From Chromatiales bacterium (GTDB lineage: Bacteria; Pseudomonadota; Gammaproteobacteria; Chromatiales; Chromatiaceae): a DNA stretch of 42,599 nt. How positions within the stretch are numbered: the stretch's first letter is position 1; each line of letters starts with the position of its first letter. The position numbers were made by a program, and so were the translations under genes. Positions 1-10,297 of the stretch are shown here, in pieces. A model generated the notes under the pieces. The model had not been told where the DNA came from. It worked only from the letters and a program-made list of their open reading frames with translations, and ran no database searches. Where the stretch lies: the NCBI GenBank assembly GCA_022360905.1, contig JAKSBX010000090.1, forward strand, positions 1 to 42,599, given 5' to 3'.

Positions 1-1
1 G

Positions 2-133
2 TTCAAAATCCAGGATCAAGCGCATCTTCAGGCCATGCAGAAAATGCAAGTGCTGATGCAGGATCCTGATGCGTTGAAAAACTGGTTCGAAAACAAACAA
101 AAGGAGTTTGAGGCGTTACCTGAGGATTCGTAG
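2..133 (+). CDS. C-terminal fragment of an unknown protein (5' end outside window)
   Basis: An open frame runs from the window edge to TAG at 131-133 and encodes 43 residues. It is rich in Gln, Lys, Met and acidic residues and looks helical: it begins FKIQDQAHLQAMQKMQ and ends EFEALPEDS. No start codon is expected because the window cuts the gene. I do not recognise the family and assign no function. The charged helical tail is the kind of end that makes this more likely a true coding end than chance, but the evidence is short. Confidence 0.5.
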   Translation, partial: FKIQDQAHLQAMQKMQVLMQDPDALKNWFENKQKEFEALPEDS

Positions 134-351
134 GATTTCCGGGTTTGAAAACTGCGCTTTGTAAGAAACCTAATGTCTAGCTGGGTGGTAAAAAATCTGC
201 TGTTGACTTGGCAGTGCGACAATCTTCATCTTGTTTTTAGGGGCATCTTACCGGTAATCGAGCCATTGTCCGAAAAACCCTAGGCTCTCCGGCGTTGAAA
301 ACAGATTCTGATTGATCAATATAAATGGTAATAACAAGATTGGAGAGTACC

Positions 352-654
352 ATGATTTTCATCACGCCTGCCGCGCTGTTGTTGGCATTAGCTTCTTGGG
401 GTTTTCTGGTTATGACATTTGTCAATCTGCTCTCGGGTCATTTTGACACCCGTACCTGTCTGACAGAGTGTGTCAGAAACTACTATTTTATCTCAGCGGC
501 ACTTGGTCTGGCGGCGAGTCTACTCGCTACCGTTTCGGTCATACGATCAGGGTTTACCCTCGGACAGGTCTTCAGCTGGCTGTTTGCCGTATCACCGATT
601 GCTATTGTGCTGGGCATTTTCATCATTGGCTATCTGGGAACAGCAGCGCACTAG
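352..654 (+). CDS. Small hypothetical inner-membrane protein (100 aa)
   Basis: The product is a 100-residue, strongly hydrophobic protein with three predicted membrane segments, at about residues 3-25, 46-65 and 75-96. A cysteine pair (residues about 36 and 40) lies in the first loop. I chose ATG 352 over an in-frame ATG at 325 because GGAG at 342-345 sits six bases before it, while 325 has no ribosome binding site. No family is recognised. The gene stands alone between an unknown fragment and a convergent lipoprotein gene. A possible role in the membrane is all that can be said. Confidence 0.6.
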   Translation: MIFITPAALLLALASWGFLVMTFVNLLSGHFDTRTCLTECVRNYYFISAALGLAASLLATVSVIRSGFTLGQVFSWLFAVSPIAIVLGIFIIGYLGTAAH

Positions 655-731
655 ATTGATGCTACGGATGATAGGCAATCGAGTTAGCAGGATGCGGAAA
701 ACTAAGCAATTTGAGATAACAAACAAAGCGA

Positions 732-1190
732 CTATTTCAGTTTGAACTGTTCTGCAATCACCTCACTGCAAGCATCCTCCGGTGCAGTCAGTTTCAATGG
801 GGCACCGGCCGGCGATATACAGTTGATGGTGATCATCTGGTCTGCCTCAATACCTACGACCCGCATAACCCGCATCGGATTATTCGTATAACTGAGATCG
901 ATAACCGCCAGTTGCCGCTCACCAATCCATTCATAGCGTCCTACTGCCTGGGGTTTACTGATACGTTCCACCGCTGGGATGTTGTTGCGATCGTAGGCTT
1001 GGGTGAGGCTCAGCTCGGCACCCCCCTTTACCTCGTCCACCAGTTGTTGCAGGAAGCTCCGGCTGAAGGAGTTTTGTGTCAGTCCATCTGCAGGTTGCTT
1101 ACTGACCTTGACGTTTGACGGGGTTGGAGCAAAATCACATCCGGCGATGGTCAGGCTGATGATCAGGATGGAGAGCGGGATACGGGGCAT
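732..1190 (-). CDS. Hypothetical lipoprotein (152 aa)
   Basis: The N-terminus (MPRIPLSILIISLTIAGCDF) is a lipoprotein signal peptide with lipobox TIAGC, the lipidated cysteine being residue 18. Asp at +2 after the Cys is the classical inner-membrane retention signal in enterics, which may or may not apply here. The mature part is about 135 residues, with Cys pairs late in the sequence (NCISPAG and EDACSEV). No domain is recognised. It lies just downstream of the long c-di-GMP gene on the same strand, separated by about 70 bp, but no functional link is evident. Confidence 0.7.
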   Translation of the reverse strand: MPRIPLSILIISLTIAGCDFAPTPSNVKVSKQPADGLTQNSFSRSFLQQLVDEVKGGAELSLTQAYDRNNIPAVERISKPQAVGRYEWIGERQLAVIDLSYTNNPMRVMRVVGIEADQMITINCISPAGAPLKLTAPEDACSEVIAEQFKLK

Positions 1191-1259
1191 GGTGTGTCCT
1201 TTGCAAGAAATCTATTTGGTTGCCAGGGTGAACTCTGCCTAGGCCAATTACAGCTTTGG

Positions 1260-4200
1260 TTAGTGAACCACGCTCTCGTCTGGCGTGATGATCTCATTCA
1301 GGACATCCACTAACGGTCTTGGTTTGCCGAAGTGGTAACCCTGTCCGAAATCGACCCCCATATGCTTTAATGCCATGGCGGTTGTCTCATCTGAAACAAA
1401 CTCCGCGATTACCCGTTTTTCCATGAAGTGAGCGATTTCGGTAATTGAGCTGATCATCGCATAATCAGCGGGTTTGTTGAGAATTTCACGAACAAAGATA
1501 CCATCGATTTTGACATAATCCACCGGAAAATCCTTCAGGTAGGAGAAGGAGGCGTAGCCCGAGCCGAAATCGTCCAGGGAGAACGCGCAGCCGAGTTCTC
1601 GGATCTCATTGATGGTGGCTGCGGTATCGCTGATATCGCCGACCAGGGCTGTTTCGGTGATCTCAAAACCAAAGTGTTTGGTCTCCAGAGAAGTACCTTT
1701 AATGCGTTCGATCAGTAGGCGTTTGAAGTCCATGTCCCCGAGGGATTTTCCGGAGAGGTTGATGGAGAAGCTCTGGCCGTCGGGGAGTTGGTCCGCGTAG
1801 GGTTCCAGCTGTTTAAAAAAGGCCTCCACCACCCAGCGGTCCACATCCCGCATCAGATCATAGGTTTCTGCCGCTTCTATGAAGGCCTGAGGTGACTCGA
1901 GTTCACCGTTTTCATTACGTACCCGGAGCAGGATCTCATGGTGGTGTGATGCCGGCCGGCTGGATTGCAGGGGGACGATGGGTTGGACAAACAGTTCCAT
2001 GCGTCCTTTGGCCAGCGCCTCTTTGATGGCGGGTAGCGATTCTACCAGCTGCTGACGTTGCTGATAGATAGAATCACTCTTCAGATAGATGCGGGTGCAG
2101 TTGCCGCCCCCCTGTTTGGCCATGTTGCAGGCCGCCAGGGCGGCCTGCATCAGCCTGTCCGCTTTTTGGTCGCTTGTGTCGATTTCGACGATACCGACAC
2201 TGGCGGTGGTCGGAATCATGCGTCCTTGCCAGTCAAACGTGGTTTCATCAATTGTCTGACGCAGCATTTCTGCGGCCTGATAGCCGGCCTCCAGATTATC
2301 TTGTTTCAATAACAGAGAGAATTCATCGTCACCAATACGCCCCAGAGCGCCGCCTTCCGGCAGAAAGCTGAGCAGGATGTCGGTGACGGTCTGCAGTAAT
2401 TTATCACCACCTTCGAATCCACACAGGTCATTCACCACCTGAAATCTGTCCAGGTCGATCTGTAACAGGATGCCACTCTCCGTCTCTGTCTGATTGAGGT
2501 ATTTGATCAGTTCGGCTTCAAATGCTCGACGGTTGTACAGGCCGGTAAGTGAATCGATCTCGGATTCCTGCTTGAAGTCGCTGTAACTATTGGCAAGCAT
2601 GGTTTCGATGGTGCGTTCGACGATCGGTTTGGCGGAGGATTCCATCACACTGATCTGTTGACTTGAAAAGCGGTTTGTCAGCTTATCCAGGGTTTCATCA
2701 AGAGCCTTGAAGCCGTCCCCATCGACCAGTAGATAGCGGTCGGTTTGTGGGTTTTTCCAGGCCAGACTGAGTACACTGAGCTGGCCTTTGTCATCCTGCT
2801 TGACCAGCCATGTATCCAGTTCGATCTTTTTAACCGTTTGGCGCCACTGATTGTCTGCCTTAGCGCTGTTGCTGCCGGGGTGATCAATGTTCATGCCTTG
2901 AAAATAGTGGTGAAGATAGGCTTCGTTGACTTCGATCCGAAGGTCGGGGAACTGGTCACCTTCCGCGCCGATCTCGAGCAGTCGTTGCAGCTCTTGTTCA
3001 AATGACTTGGCTTGTTCGGCATAGATCGGATAGTCCGTGAAGCCTTTGCGTATCATTGACATCATTGCCTGCTGCTGCTTGCTCGTCAGTTGATGTTTTC
3101 CCGGTGGATCTGAAAAGATTCGGTGCAGCAGCTCAACGATCTGCAGGTAACCCTGCCAGCCTTTCTCATCCGCTTTTTCCAGAACCGCCGTCTGTACCAG
3201 TAGGTTGACCCAGCCGAAGCGAAACAGTTTGTCGACGATTGGTGAAATGGTCTGATCGAGTAGGGTCTTTGACAATGCCTGGTAGGTGGTTAACTGAGCC
3301 CGCCGGAGCTTTTCATCCTTGAGGCAGCGGGATATGGAGAGTTTTCGGTTGGTTTCAAAGCGGCTGCGCTGTTCGCTCAACAGCCGGTCCAGCTCACGTC
3401 TGACCTCATCCACATGGTTGAACTGGCCACTCTCCACCGCATCGGTAATCTTCATCAACTGCTGTGTATCCCTGTCACGCAGTAGTGAATGTTGGTTTCC
3501 CCGGTTGACATAGGGCTTGAGACATTCGATCGTATCGAGCAATCGCCTTACCGGATGGTCGCTGTTCTCCAACAGGCTGGTATCCTGCAGTACCGCTTCG
3601 ATGATCAGAAATTTAAGACTGCCCATCAGCTCCCGTAACGGTTCGGTGGTCAATGGGTCTTCGCTCAGGGTGGCAACCAGTTCCTCGCCGGCGCCGATCG
3701 CGGCCCGCGCTTCTGCCGACAGCTGGACCGGCTTTGAGCTCTCTTCCTGAATCAGATTCTCAACCTGCTGCTGCAGGGTGGCGGCCTGAAGTCGAGAGAG
3801 TGATGCCAGGCTGCTCATGATTTCGTTGCGTTCACGCTCCGACATACCCTGGGTTGGTTCTTTGGTATCACTGTCTGGATTGAGGTTACTTAGTTTGCTG
3901 AGATGGTCGATCGGGCTGTTGTGTACCGGGTGAGATTCGTTGCTTTTGACGATTGTCCAGGTTGCCTGCGATTGTTGTTCCAGTCCGGCAATGTTCTCCT
4001 TGTTGATCTGTTTCAGCAGGTTTTCGTAAAAACGGTTGAGCCCATTGAGCAGGGTCCCGCGAAAGGCGATCAACAATACACGGATGATTTTTGCGTCTAA
4101 CTGATAGCCGTCCAGCAGATTCTTGAAAATCGTCAGCAGGCTGATCGGGGCAATCGGATTGAGTTCGTTATGGACATTGCTGTGACAGAGATGGCTGAGG

Positions 4201-4976
4201 GCTGTTTCGATGTGATATAGCGGACGGGAGACCTCGGATTCAACACGACGAGCCACATCGTTGACCAGAATCCAGGTTTCAATCTCTTGAGTCTCAACCA
4301 GGGCCAATTCAGCGGCGGTGTCGGCGTTGGAGTCCGTGTCTGTGGTATGGCCTTCAATCAGTTCGCTAAATCCATATTCAACTTGCTGGATGAATTTTTG
4401 CCTGAGTTTGTGTTGATCCTTTTCCAGGCTGTTCAGGGCAAAAAAGAGATTGGACTGCTCCTGGGGGTCGACCGTATCAACAATGACTTTTTGCAGCTCC
4501 TGCTGAGCAACCGAGAAAAAATCGGTTAACCCGTGTTCAACATAGGGTTTTGTCTTTGCCTCTATCTGATTCAGTACAGCCTGCTGCTGTTTGGGGTTGT
4601 GATTTTTATCTGTAACCTGGGACTCTGTGTCAGAGATGGTGTTCCGGTGGTGAGAATAGAGTGACTCATACAGCTTGATACCGCTGCCATTGGTGAAAGA
4701 GAGTCCCATGCCTCCATGGTCGAAATAGACAACACGCGCCGGTACCTGTTGTGACTCCTCAGGGACTCTGAGCAGAATCTCTTCTCGGTCGACTTCGGAA
4801 ATATAACCGTGGGGGAGAGCTTCATTGAGCCGGGTATCACTACAGCACAGATAGACGCCGCCACGGGAGAAGTTGAGCATCCGGCAGTCATCGAAGCTCT
4901 GTGATTGATATTCGATTACCACCGGAATATCAATTTTCAAGCGCGGGTGTCGTCTACGGTTCCTTTGGTCTTTCAA
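1260..4976 (-). CDS. PilZ-DUF1631-GGDEF-EAL protein (probable c-di-GMP phosphodiesterase)
   Basis: This 1238-residue cytoplasmic protein has four parts. Residues 6-105 form a PilZ-like c-di-GMP receptor region with an RRRHPR motif and a later NFSRGGV motif. Residues about 150-790 are helical and match DUF1631, including its typical HPVRRLLD signature. GGDEF is at about 809-975 and EAL at about 985-1230. The cyclase signature is degenerate: IGDDEF at 881-886 instead of GGDEF, so synthesis is probably lost. The EAL domain keeps EILLR (1014-1018), INLSG, FEITE, LDDFG, a Lys in VKIDG and QGYHFG, so hydrolysis of c-di-GMP looks possible. There is no membrane segment. The gene is monocistronic and divergent from the M48 protease gene. 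Confidence 0.9.
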   Translation of the reverse strand: MKDQRNRRRHPRLKIDIPVVIEYQSQSFDDCRMLNFSRGGVYLCCSDTRLNEALPHGYISEVDREEILLRVPEESQQVPARVVYFDHGGMGLSFTNGSGIKLYESLYSHHRNTISDTESQVTDKNHNPKQQQAVLNQIEAKTKPYVEHGLTDFFSVAQQELQKVIVDTVDPQEQSNLFFALNSLEKDQHKLRQKFIQQVEYGFSELIEGHTTDTDSNADTAAELALVETQEIETWILVNDVARRVESEVSRPLYHIETALSHLCHSNVHNELNPIAPISLLTIFKNLLDGYQLDAKIIRVLLIAFRGTLLNGLNRFYENLLKQINKENIAGLEQQSQATWTIVKSNESHPVHNSPIDHLSKLSNLNPDSDTKEPTQGMSERERNEIMSSLASLSRLQAATLQQQVENLIQEESSKPVQLSAEARAAIGAGEELVATLSEDPLTTEPLRELMGSLKFLIIEAVLQDTSLLENSDHPVRRLLDTIECLKPYVNRGNQHSLLRDRDTQQLMKITDAVESGQFNHVDEVRRELDRLLSEQRSRFETNRKLSISRCLKDEKLRRAQLTTYQALSKTLLDQTISPIVDKLFRFGWVNLLVQTAVLEKADEKGWQGYLQIVELLHRIFSDPPGKHQLTSKQQQAMMSMIRKGFTDYPIYAEQAKSFEQELQRLLEIGAEGDQFPDLRIEVNEAYLHHYFQGMNIDHPGSNSAKADNQWRQTVKKIELDTWLVKQDDKGQLSVLSLAWKNPQTDRYLLVDGDGFKALDETLDKLTNRFSSQQISVMESSAKPIVERTIETMLANSYSDFKQESEIDSLTGLYNRRAFEAELIKYLNQTETESGILLQIDLDRFQVVNDLCGFEGGDKLLQTVTDILLSFLPEGGALGRIGDDEFSLLLKQDNLEAGYQAAEMLRQTIDETTFDWQGRMIPTTASVGIVEIDTSDQKADRLMQAALAACNMAKQGGGNCTRIYLKSDSIYQQRQQLVESLPAIKEALAKGRMELFVQPIVPLQSSRPASHHHEILLRVRNENGELESPQAFIEAAETYDLMRDVDRWVVEAFFKQLEPYADQLPDGQSFSINLSGKSLGDMDFKRLLIERIKGTSLETKHFGFEITETALVGDISDTAATINEIRELGCAFSLDDFGSGYASFSYLKDFPVDYVKIDGIFVREILNKPADYAMISSITEIAHFMEKRVIAEFVSDETTAMALKHMGVDFGQGYHFGKPRPLVDVLNEIITPDESVVH

Positions 4977-5296
4977 GGTGGTTGTCCTATGACGTAAGTC
5001 CGTTTAATCACTCATTGAATTTAGGGGTAATGGGCTTGCTGTTGTTGGTGTCCAGTTTATCTATTAGGTTATCGGCAGAGTGTGGGCTTGGCTTTAGTGG
5101 ACTTAAGGTGGCTCGTTTTGTGGGAATTGTTAATTAGTGTGTTTTTAGGGGCGCTATACCGATTCATAGCGTATTTGTCGTGAATTGTTCAATGTTGGCA
5201 ATGTACGGATCTAAAGCGCAGAATAGTGGTCAGTTTTTAGTGTCAGCAACCTATCGCCAATCTTAACCAGAGAACCTGCGGGTCTGTCTCAATAAC
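4977..5296. other. Intergenic region between divergent genes
   Basis: This 320-bp gap separates the divergent c-di-GMP gene and the M48 protease gene, so it must hold promoters in both directions. No convincing sigma70 pair stands out. A short inverted repeat, CGCTAT (5152-5157) with ATAGCG (5166-5171), is the only symmetric element noticed. A reading frame across part of it (4901-5137) is antisense to the c-di-GMP gene start and lacks support. I see no RNA gene. Confidence 0.5.
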
Positions 5297-6776
<1,480 letters not shown>

Positions 6777-6788
6777 CAGGCCCAAGGA

Positions 6789-6815
6789 TTGGATCTCGGC
6801 CCCACAAGCTATACT
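6789..6815 (+). promoter_or_regulatory. Possible promoter upstream of miaB
   Basis: A TTGGAT hexamer at 6789-6794 and TATACT at 6810-6815 are separated by 15 bp, about 33 bp before miaB. The spacing is short of the ideal 17 bp, so this is only a candidate. Confidence 0.3.
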
Positions 6816-6847
6816 ATAGCGACCCTTATTTTGAACCGGGACTGACG

Positions 6848-8197
6848 ATGGCCGGAAAACTCTATATCAAAACCTTCGGTTGCCAGATGAATGAGTACGA
6901 TTCATCCCGCATGGCGGATGGCTTGCGCGTGGCCGCCGGACTGGAGCTGACGGAGAATCCGGAAGAGGCGGATGTGCTGCTGCTCAATACCTGTTCGATC
7001 CGTGAGAAGGCGCAGGAGAAGGTCTTCTCCCAGCTGGGGCGCTGGCGCCCCTGGAAGGAGCGCAATCCCGCCCTGATCATCGGTGTGGGTGGTTGTGTGG
7101 CCAGTCAGGAGGGTGATGCGATACGTCAACGTGCTCCCTTTGTGGATCTGGTTTTCGGGCCTCAAACCCTGCACAGACTGCCGGAAATGGTCCAGCAGGT
7201 GCGCCGGGAGCATGCTCCGCTGGTCGATGTCAGCTTCCCGGAGATCGAGAAGTTCGATCGATTGCCGGAGCCCAGGGCCGAAGGGCCGACCGCCTATGTC
7301 TCGGTGATGGAGGGGTGTTCGAAATATTGTACCTACTGCGTGGTGCCCTTTACCCGCGGTGAGGAGATCAGTCGCCCGTTCGACGATGTGATCGCCGAGG
7401 TGGCCGGTCTGGCCGAGCAGGGGGTGAGGGAGATCCATCTGCTGGGGCAGAATGTGAATGCCTACCGGGGTGAAATGCATGAGGGGGGCGAGGCGGATCT
7501 GGCGCTGCTGATCGAGTATGTGGCCGCCATTGACGGAGTCGAGCGGGTCCGCTTCACCACTTCCCATCCGGTTGAATTTTCCGACAGCCTGATCGATGTT
7601 TATGGTCAAGTTCCTGAACTGGTGAGCTTTCTCCATCTGCCGGTACAGTCCGGTTCCGACCGGGTGCTGGCGATGATGAAGCGGGGCCATATGGCGGTGG
7701 AGTACAAGGCCAAGATTGCCCGGCTGCGTAAAGTGCGTCCCGATATCACCATTTCGTCCGATTTTATCGTCGGTTTTCCCGGTGAGAGCGAGGCGGATTT
7801 CGAGCAGACTCTGAAGCTGATCGAGGAGGTCGGTTTCGATCACTCCTACAGCTTCATCTACAGTCGTCGACCGGGTACACCGGCGGCGGATCTGCCGGAC
7901 GATGTACCGCTGCAGGTCAAGCAGCAGCGACTGGAACGTCTGCAGCAACTGATCAACACCCAGGCGCAGCGCATCAGCCGCCAGATGGTGGGTACCACCC
8001 AGCGGATTCTGGTGGAGCGGCCGGCGAAAAAGGATCCGACACAACTGGCAGGCCGTACCGAAAACAATCGGGTGGTCAACTTCACTGCACCCGCTGAACT
8101 GATCGGCCAGTTTGTCGAGGTGCGGATTACCGAGGCACTGCCCAACTCCCTGCGCGGTGAGTGGCTGGGGCAGCTCAAGGAAAGCGCTGTTGGCTGA
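6848..8197 (+). CDS. miaB: tRNA-2-methylthio-N6-dimethylallyladenosine synthase
   Basis: MiaB is a radical-SAM methylthiotransferase that adds the 2-methylthio group to i6A37 of tRNAs reading UNN codons. The 449-residue product has the N-terminal MTTase domain with three cluster cysteines (C12 in GCQMN, C49 in NTCSI, C83 in GGCVA). The radical-SAM motif CSKYCTYC follows at C157/C161/C164, and a C-terminal TRAM domain covers about residues 380-445. Length and motif order match the family. It heads the conserved miaB-ybeZ-ybeY-corC-lnt cluster seen in E. coli, and its stop overlaps the probable start of the next gene. Confidence 0.97.
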   Translation: MAGKLYIKTFGCQMNEYDSSRMADGLRVAAGLELTENPEEADVLLLNTCSIREKAQEKVFSQLGRWRPWKERNPALIIGVGGCVASQEGDAIRQRAPFVDLVFGPQTLHRLPEMVQQVRREHAPLVDVSFPEIEKFDRLPEPRAEGPTAYVSVMEGCSKYCTYCVVPFTRGEEISRPFDDVIAEVAGLAEQGVREIHLLGQNVNAYRGEMHEGGEADLALLIEYVAAIDGVERVRFTTSHPVEFSDSLIDVYGQVPELVSFLHLPVQSGSDRVLAMMKRGHMAVEYKAKIARLRKVRPDITISSDFIVGFPGESEADFEQTLKLIEEVGFDHSYSFIYSRRPGTPAADLPDDVPLQVKQQRLERLQQLINTQAQRISRQMVGTTQRILVERPAKKDPTQLAGRTENNRVVNFTAPAELIGQFVEVRITEALPNSLRGEWLGQLKESAVG

Positions 8198-9164
8198 ACA
8201 CCCTGAATCACTGGATCTGGCCCTGGAGCCGGCCGACAACACCCGATTGGCCAATGTTTGCGGTCAACTGGACGAGCACCTGCGGCTTATCGAACGGCGC
8301 CTGGGTATCGAGATCAATAACCGTGGCAACCAGTTTCGTCTGATCGGTGAGAAGCACGCCATTCAGGCTGGTGAACAGGTGCTGAACGATCTCTATCGCG
8401 CCGCCTCGAATGAGCAGCTCGAACCTCAGCGGGTCCATCTTTTCCTGCAGGAAGCGGGGGTGGATGAGCTGCTGGATCGGAATCGGGACAGCGACCTGCC
8501 GGAGACGGTGATCAAGACCCGCCGGGGTCTGGTGCGCCCTCGGGGAGCGAATCAGAAAGAGTATCTGCACAAGGTGCTGACCCACGATATCAATTTCGGT
8601 GTCGGCCCGGCCGGTACCGGTAAAACCTATCTTGCAGTGGCCAGTGCTGTGGATGCCCTGGAACGGGACCAGATCAGGCGTATCCTGCTGGTCAGGCCCG
8701 CCGTGGAAGCGGGGGAGCGGCTGGGCTTTCTGCCCGGTGACCTGTCGCAGAAAATCGATCCCTATCTGCGTCCGCTCTACGATGCCCTTTACGAAATGCT
8801 CGGATTTGAAAAGGTCGCCAAACTGGTGGAGCGTAATATCATCGAAGTTGCCCCGTTGGCCTATATGCGGGGGCGGACGCTGAACGAGTCATTTGTGATT
8901 CTGGATGAGGCGCAAAATACCACCCCGGAACAGATGAAAATGTTTCTCACCCGGATCGGCTTCGGCTCCACCGCTGTGATAACCGGGGATGTGACCCAGA
9001 TCGATCTGCCCAGAGGTCAGCAGTCGGGTTTACGTCAGGTGACCGAGGTTCTGGCCCATGTCGAGGGTATCAGCTTTACCTTCTTCAACGCGCGTGATGT
9101 GGTGCGACACCCAGTGGTGCAACGGGTCGTACGGGCTTACGACGAGTTCGATCAACGAAACTGA
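8190..9164 (+). CDS. ybeZ: PhoH-like ATPase (YbeZ)
   Basis: This 324-residue product is a PhoH-family P-loop ATPase, the partner of YbeY in ribosome quality control and rRNA processing. Walker A is [11 protein letters not shown] and Walker B is [14 protein letters not shown], both typical of PhoH. A start at TTG 8190 is proposed: AAGG at 8177-8180 lies nine bases upstream, and residues before it (from 8112) are poorly conserved-looking and lie inside miaB. With this start the gene overlaps miaB by 8 bp. Position between miaB and ybeY matches E. coli, where YbeZ is about 346-359 residues. The exact start is the main uncertainty. Confidence 0.92.
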   Translation: MAEHPESLDLALEPADNTRLANVCGQLDEHLRLIERRLGIEINNRGNQFRLIGEKHAIQAGEQVLNDLYRAASNEQLEPQRVHLFLQEAGVDELLDRNRDSDLPETVIKTRRGLVRPRGANQKEYLHKVLTHDINFGVGPAGTGKTYLAVASAVDALERDQIRRILLVRPAVEAGERLGFLPGDLSQKIDPYLRPLYDALYEMLGFEKVAKLVERNIIEVAPLAYMRGRTLNESFVILDEAQNTTPEQMKMFLTRIGFGSTAVITGDVTQIDLPRGQQSGLRQVTEVLAHVEGISFTFFNARDVVRHPVVQRVVRAYDEFDQRN

Positions 9165-9172
9165 TATTCCGC

Positions 9173-9637
9173 ATGAGCAGCCTGAAACTGGAGATTCAAC
9201 GGATTGCCGAGGCCTCGGAGGGTATCCCCTCAGATCGGCTGCTGACGATTTGGGCCGAGGCGGCTTTGGCGAAAACCGGCGAGGAGGTGGAGATGGTCAT
9301 CCGCATCGTCGATGAGCCGGAGAGCCGGCAGCTGAACAGAGACTATCGAGGCAAGGACAAGCCAACCAATGTACTCTCGTTTCCTTTCGAGGCGCCTCCG
9401 GATGTACCGCTCTCTCTGCTTGGCGACCTGGTGATTTGTGCCCCTGTGGTCTCAAAAGAGGCTGGTCAACAGAATAAAACCCTTGAAGCCCATTGGGCAC
9501 ACATGGTGGTTCACGGCACCCTGCACCTGCAGGGTTACGACCATCAGGACGATCAACAAGCGCAACGGATGGAGGATAAGGAACGGCAGATCCTTCAGGC
9601 GCTCGATTTTTCCGATCCATACACAGTTGAGAAGTGA
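9173..9637 (+). CDS. ybeY: Endoribonuclease YbeY, 16S rRNA maturation factor
   Basis: YbeY is a single-strand zinc endoribonuclease needed for 16S rRNA 3'-end maturation and 70S quality control. The 154-residue product carries the zinc motif HGTLHLQGYDH with ligands H114, H118 and H124, and the family signature KPTNVLSFPFE around residues 63-73. It starts 8 bp after ybeZ and its stop codon overlaps the next start (TGATG), which implies translational coupling. Confidence 0.96.
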   Translation: MSSLKLEIQRIAEASEGIPSDRLLTIWAEAALAKTGEEVEMVIRIVDEPESRQLNRDYRGKDKPTNVLSFPFEAPPDVPLSLLGDLVICAPVVSKEAGQQNKTLEAHWAHMVVHGTLHLQGYDHQDDQQAQRMEDKERQILQALDFSDPYTVEK

Positions 9638-10266
9638 TGAACAACGAAGACCGATCAAGTAGCGGTTCCTCCAGCCGTTGGCTGGAACGCATCAGCCGAA
9701 TGTTTGGCAGCGAACCGCAGGACAAGGAGGAGATCTACAATCTGCTGAAGGAGGCGAGCGAGCGGGAGTTGCTCGATGACGACGCCCTGAGCATGATGGA
9801 AGGGGCGATGCTGGTCTCCGAAAGACGGGCCAGGGATGTGATGACCCCAAGGGCCAAACTGGAAGTGGTGCGTGCAGCCGATGATCTGGATGAGGTGTTG
9901 CGGGTTGCCATCGATTCGGCCCACTCCCGGATGCCGGTGATCGGTGAGGATGTGGATGAGGTGCTGGGGATGCTGCTATCCAAGGATCTGTTGCCGTTCT
10001 TTCAGAAGCAGCAAAGGGATAAGTTCGATATCAATGAAGTGATGCGGGAAGCGCTGTTCGTGCCTGAGGCGATGCGTCTCAATCAGCTTTTAAAGAATCT
10101 GAAAAAGAGCCGTAATCACATGGCAGTGGTTGTCGACGAATATGGTTCTACGGCGGGTGTGGTGACATTGGAGGATCTGCTTGAACAGATTGTCGGTGAG
10201 ATCGAGGATGAGCACGATACTCCGGAAGATGATGATAATGCAGAGGTCAGAGGGGGGCAGGTTTAA
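9637..10266 (+). CDS. corC: CorC/HlyC-family CBS-pair protein lacking the C-terminal domain
   Basis: The 209-residue product aligns with CorC (YbeX) through an acidic N-terminal segment and two CBS motifs (about residues 65-120 and 130-190), ending near EQIVGEIEDEHD. E. coli CorC is about 292 residues and has a CorC_HlyC transporter-associated domain after this point. Here the frame stops after EDDDNAEVRGGQV, and only about 31 bp remain before lnt, so the missing domain cannot be restored by a simple frameshift. ATG 9637 overlaps the ybeY stop by one base; GTG 9634 is an alternative. The protein may still bind nucleotide through the CBS pair, with a role in Mg/Co efflux or ribosome-linked functions inferred from family and position. 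Confidence 0.88.
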   Translation: MNNEDRSSSGSSSRWLERISRMFGSEPQDKEEIYNLLKEASERELLDDDALSMMEGAMLVSERRARDVMTPRAKLEVVRAADDLDEVLRVAIDSAHSRMPVIGEDVDEVLGMLLSKDLLPFFQKQQRDKFDINEVMREALFVPEAMRLNQLLKNLKKSRNHMAVVVDEYGSTAGVVTLEDLLEQIVGEIEDEHDTPEDDDNAEVRGGQV

Positions 10267-10297
10267 GGCTAGGCTGTAAGCAGTCTCTGGTCTATTC

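Noticed and set aside
311-320. ATTGATCAAT palindrome as an FNR site
   Set aside because: It lacks the four-base spacer between half-sites, so it does not fit the FNR consensus; a 10-bp AT-rich palindrome can occur by chance.
4901-5137. 78-codon plus-strand frame at the start of the c-di-GMP gene
   Set aside because: It is mostly antisense to the PilZ-coding segment and the divergent promoter region, with no coding character.
6902-8254. Long 450-codon frame antisense to miaB
   Set aside because: It is a shadow of a high-GC coding gene; its predicted protein has low complexity (many His/Gln/Leu/Arg) and no recognisable domain, while miaB on the other strand is certain.
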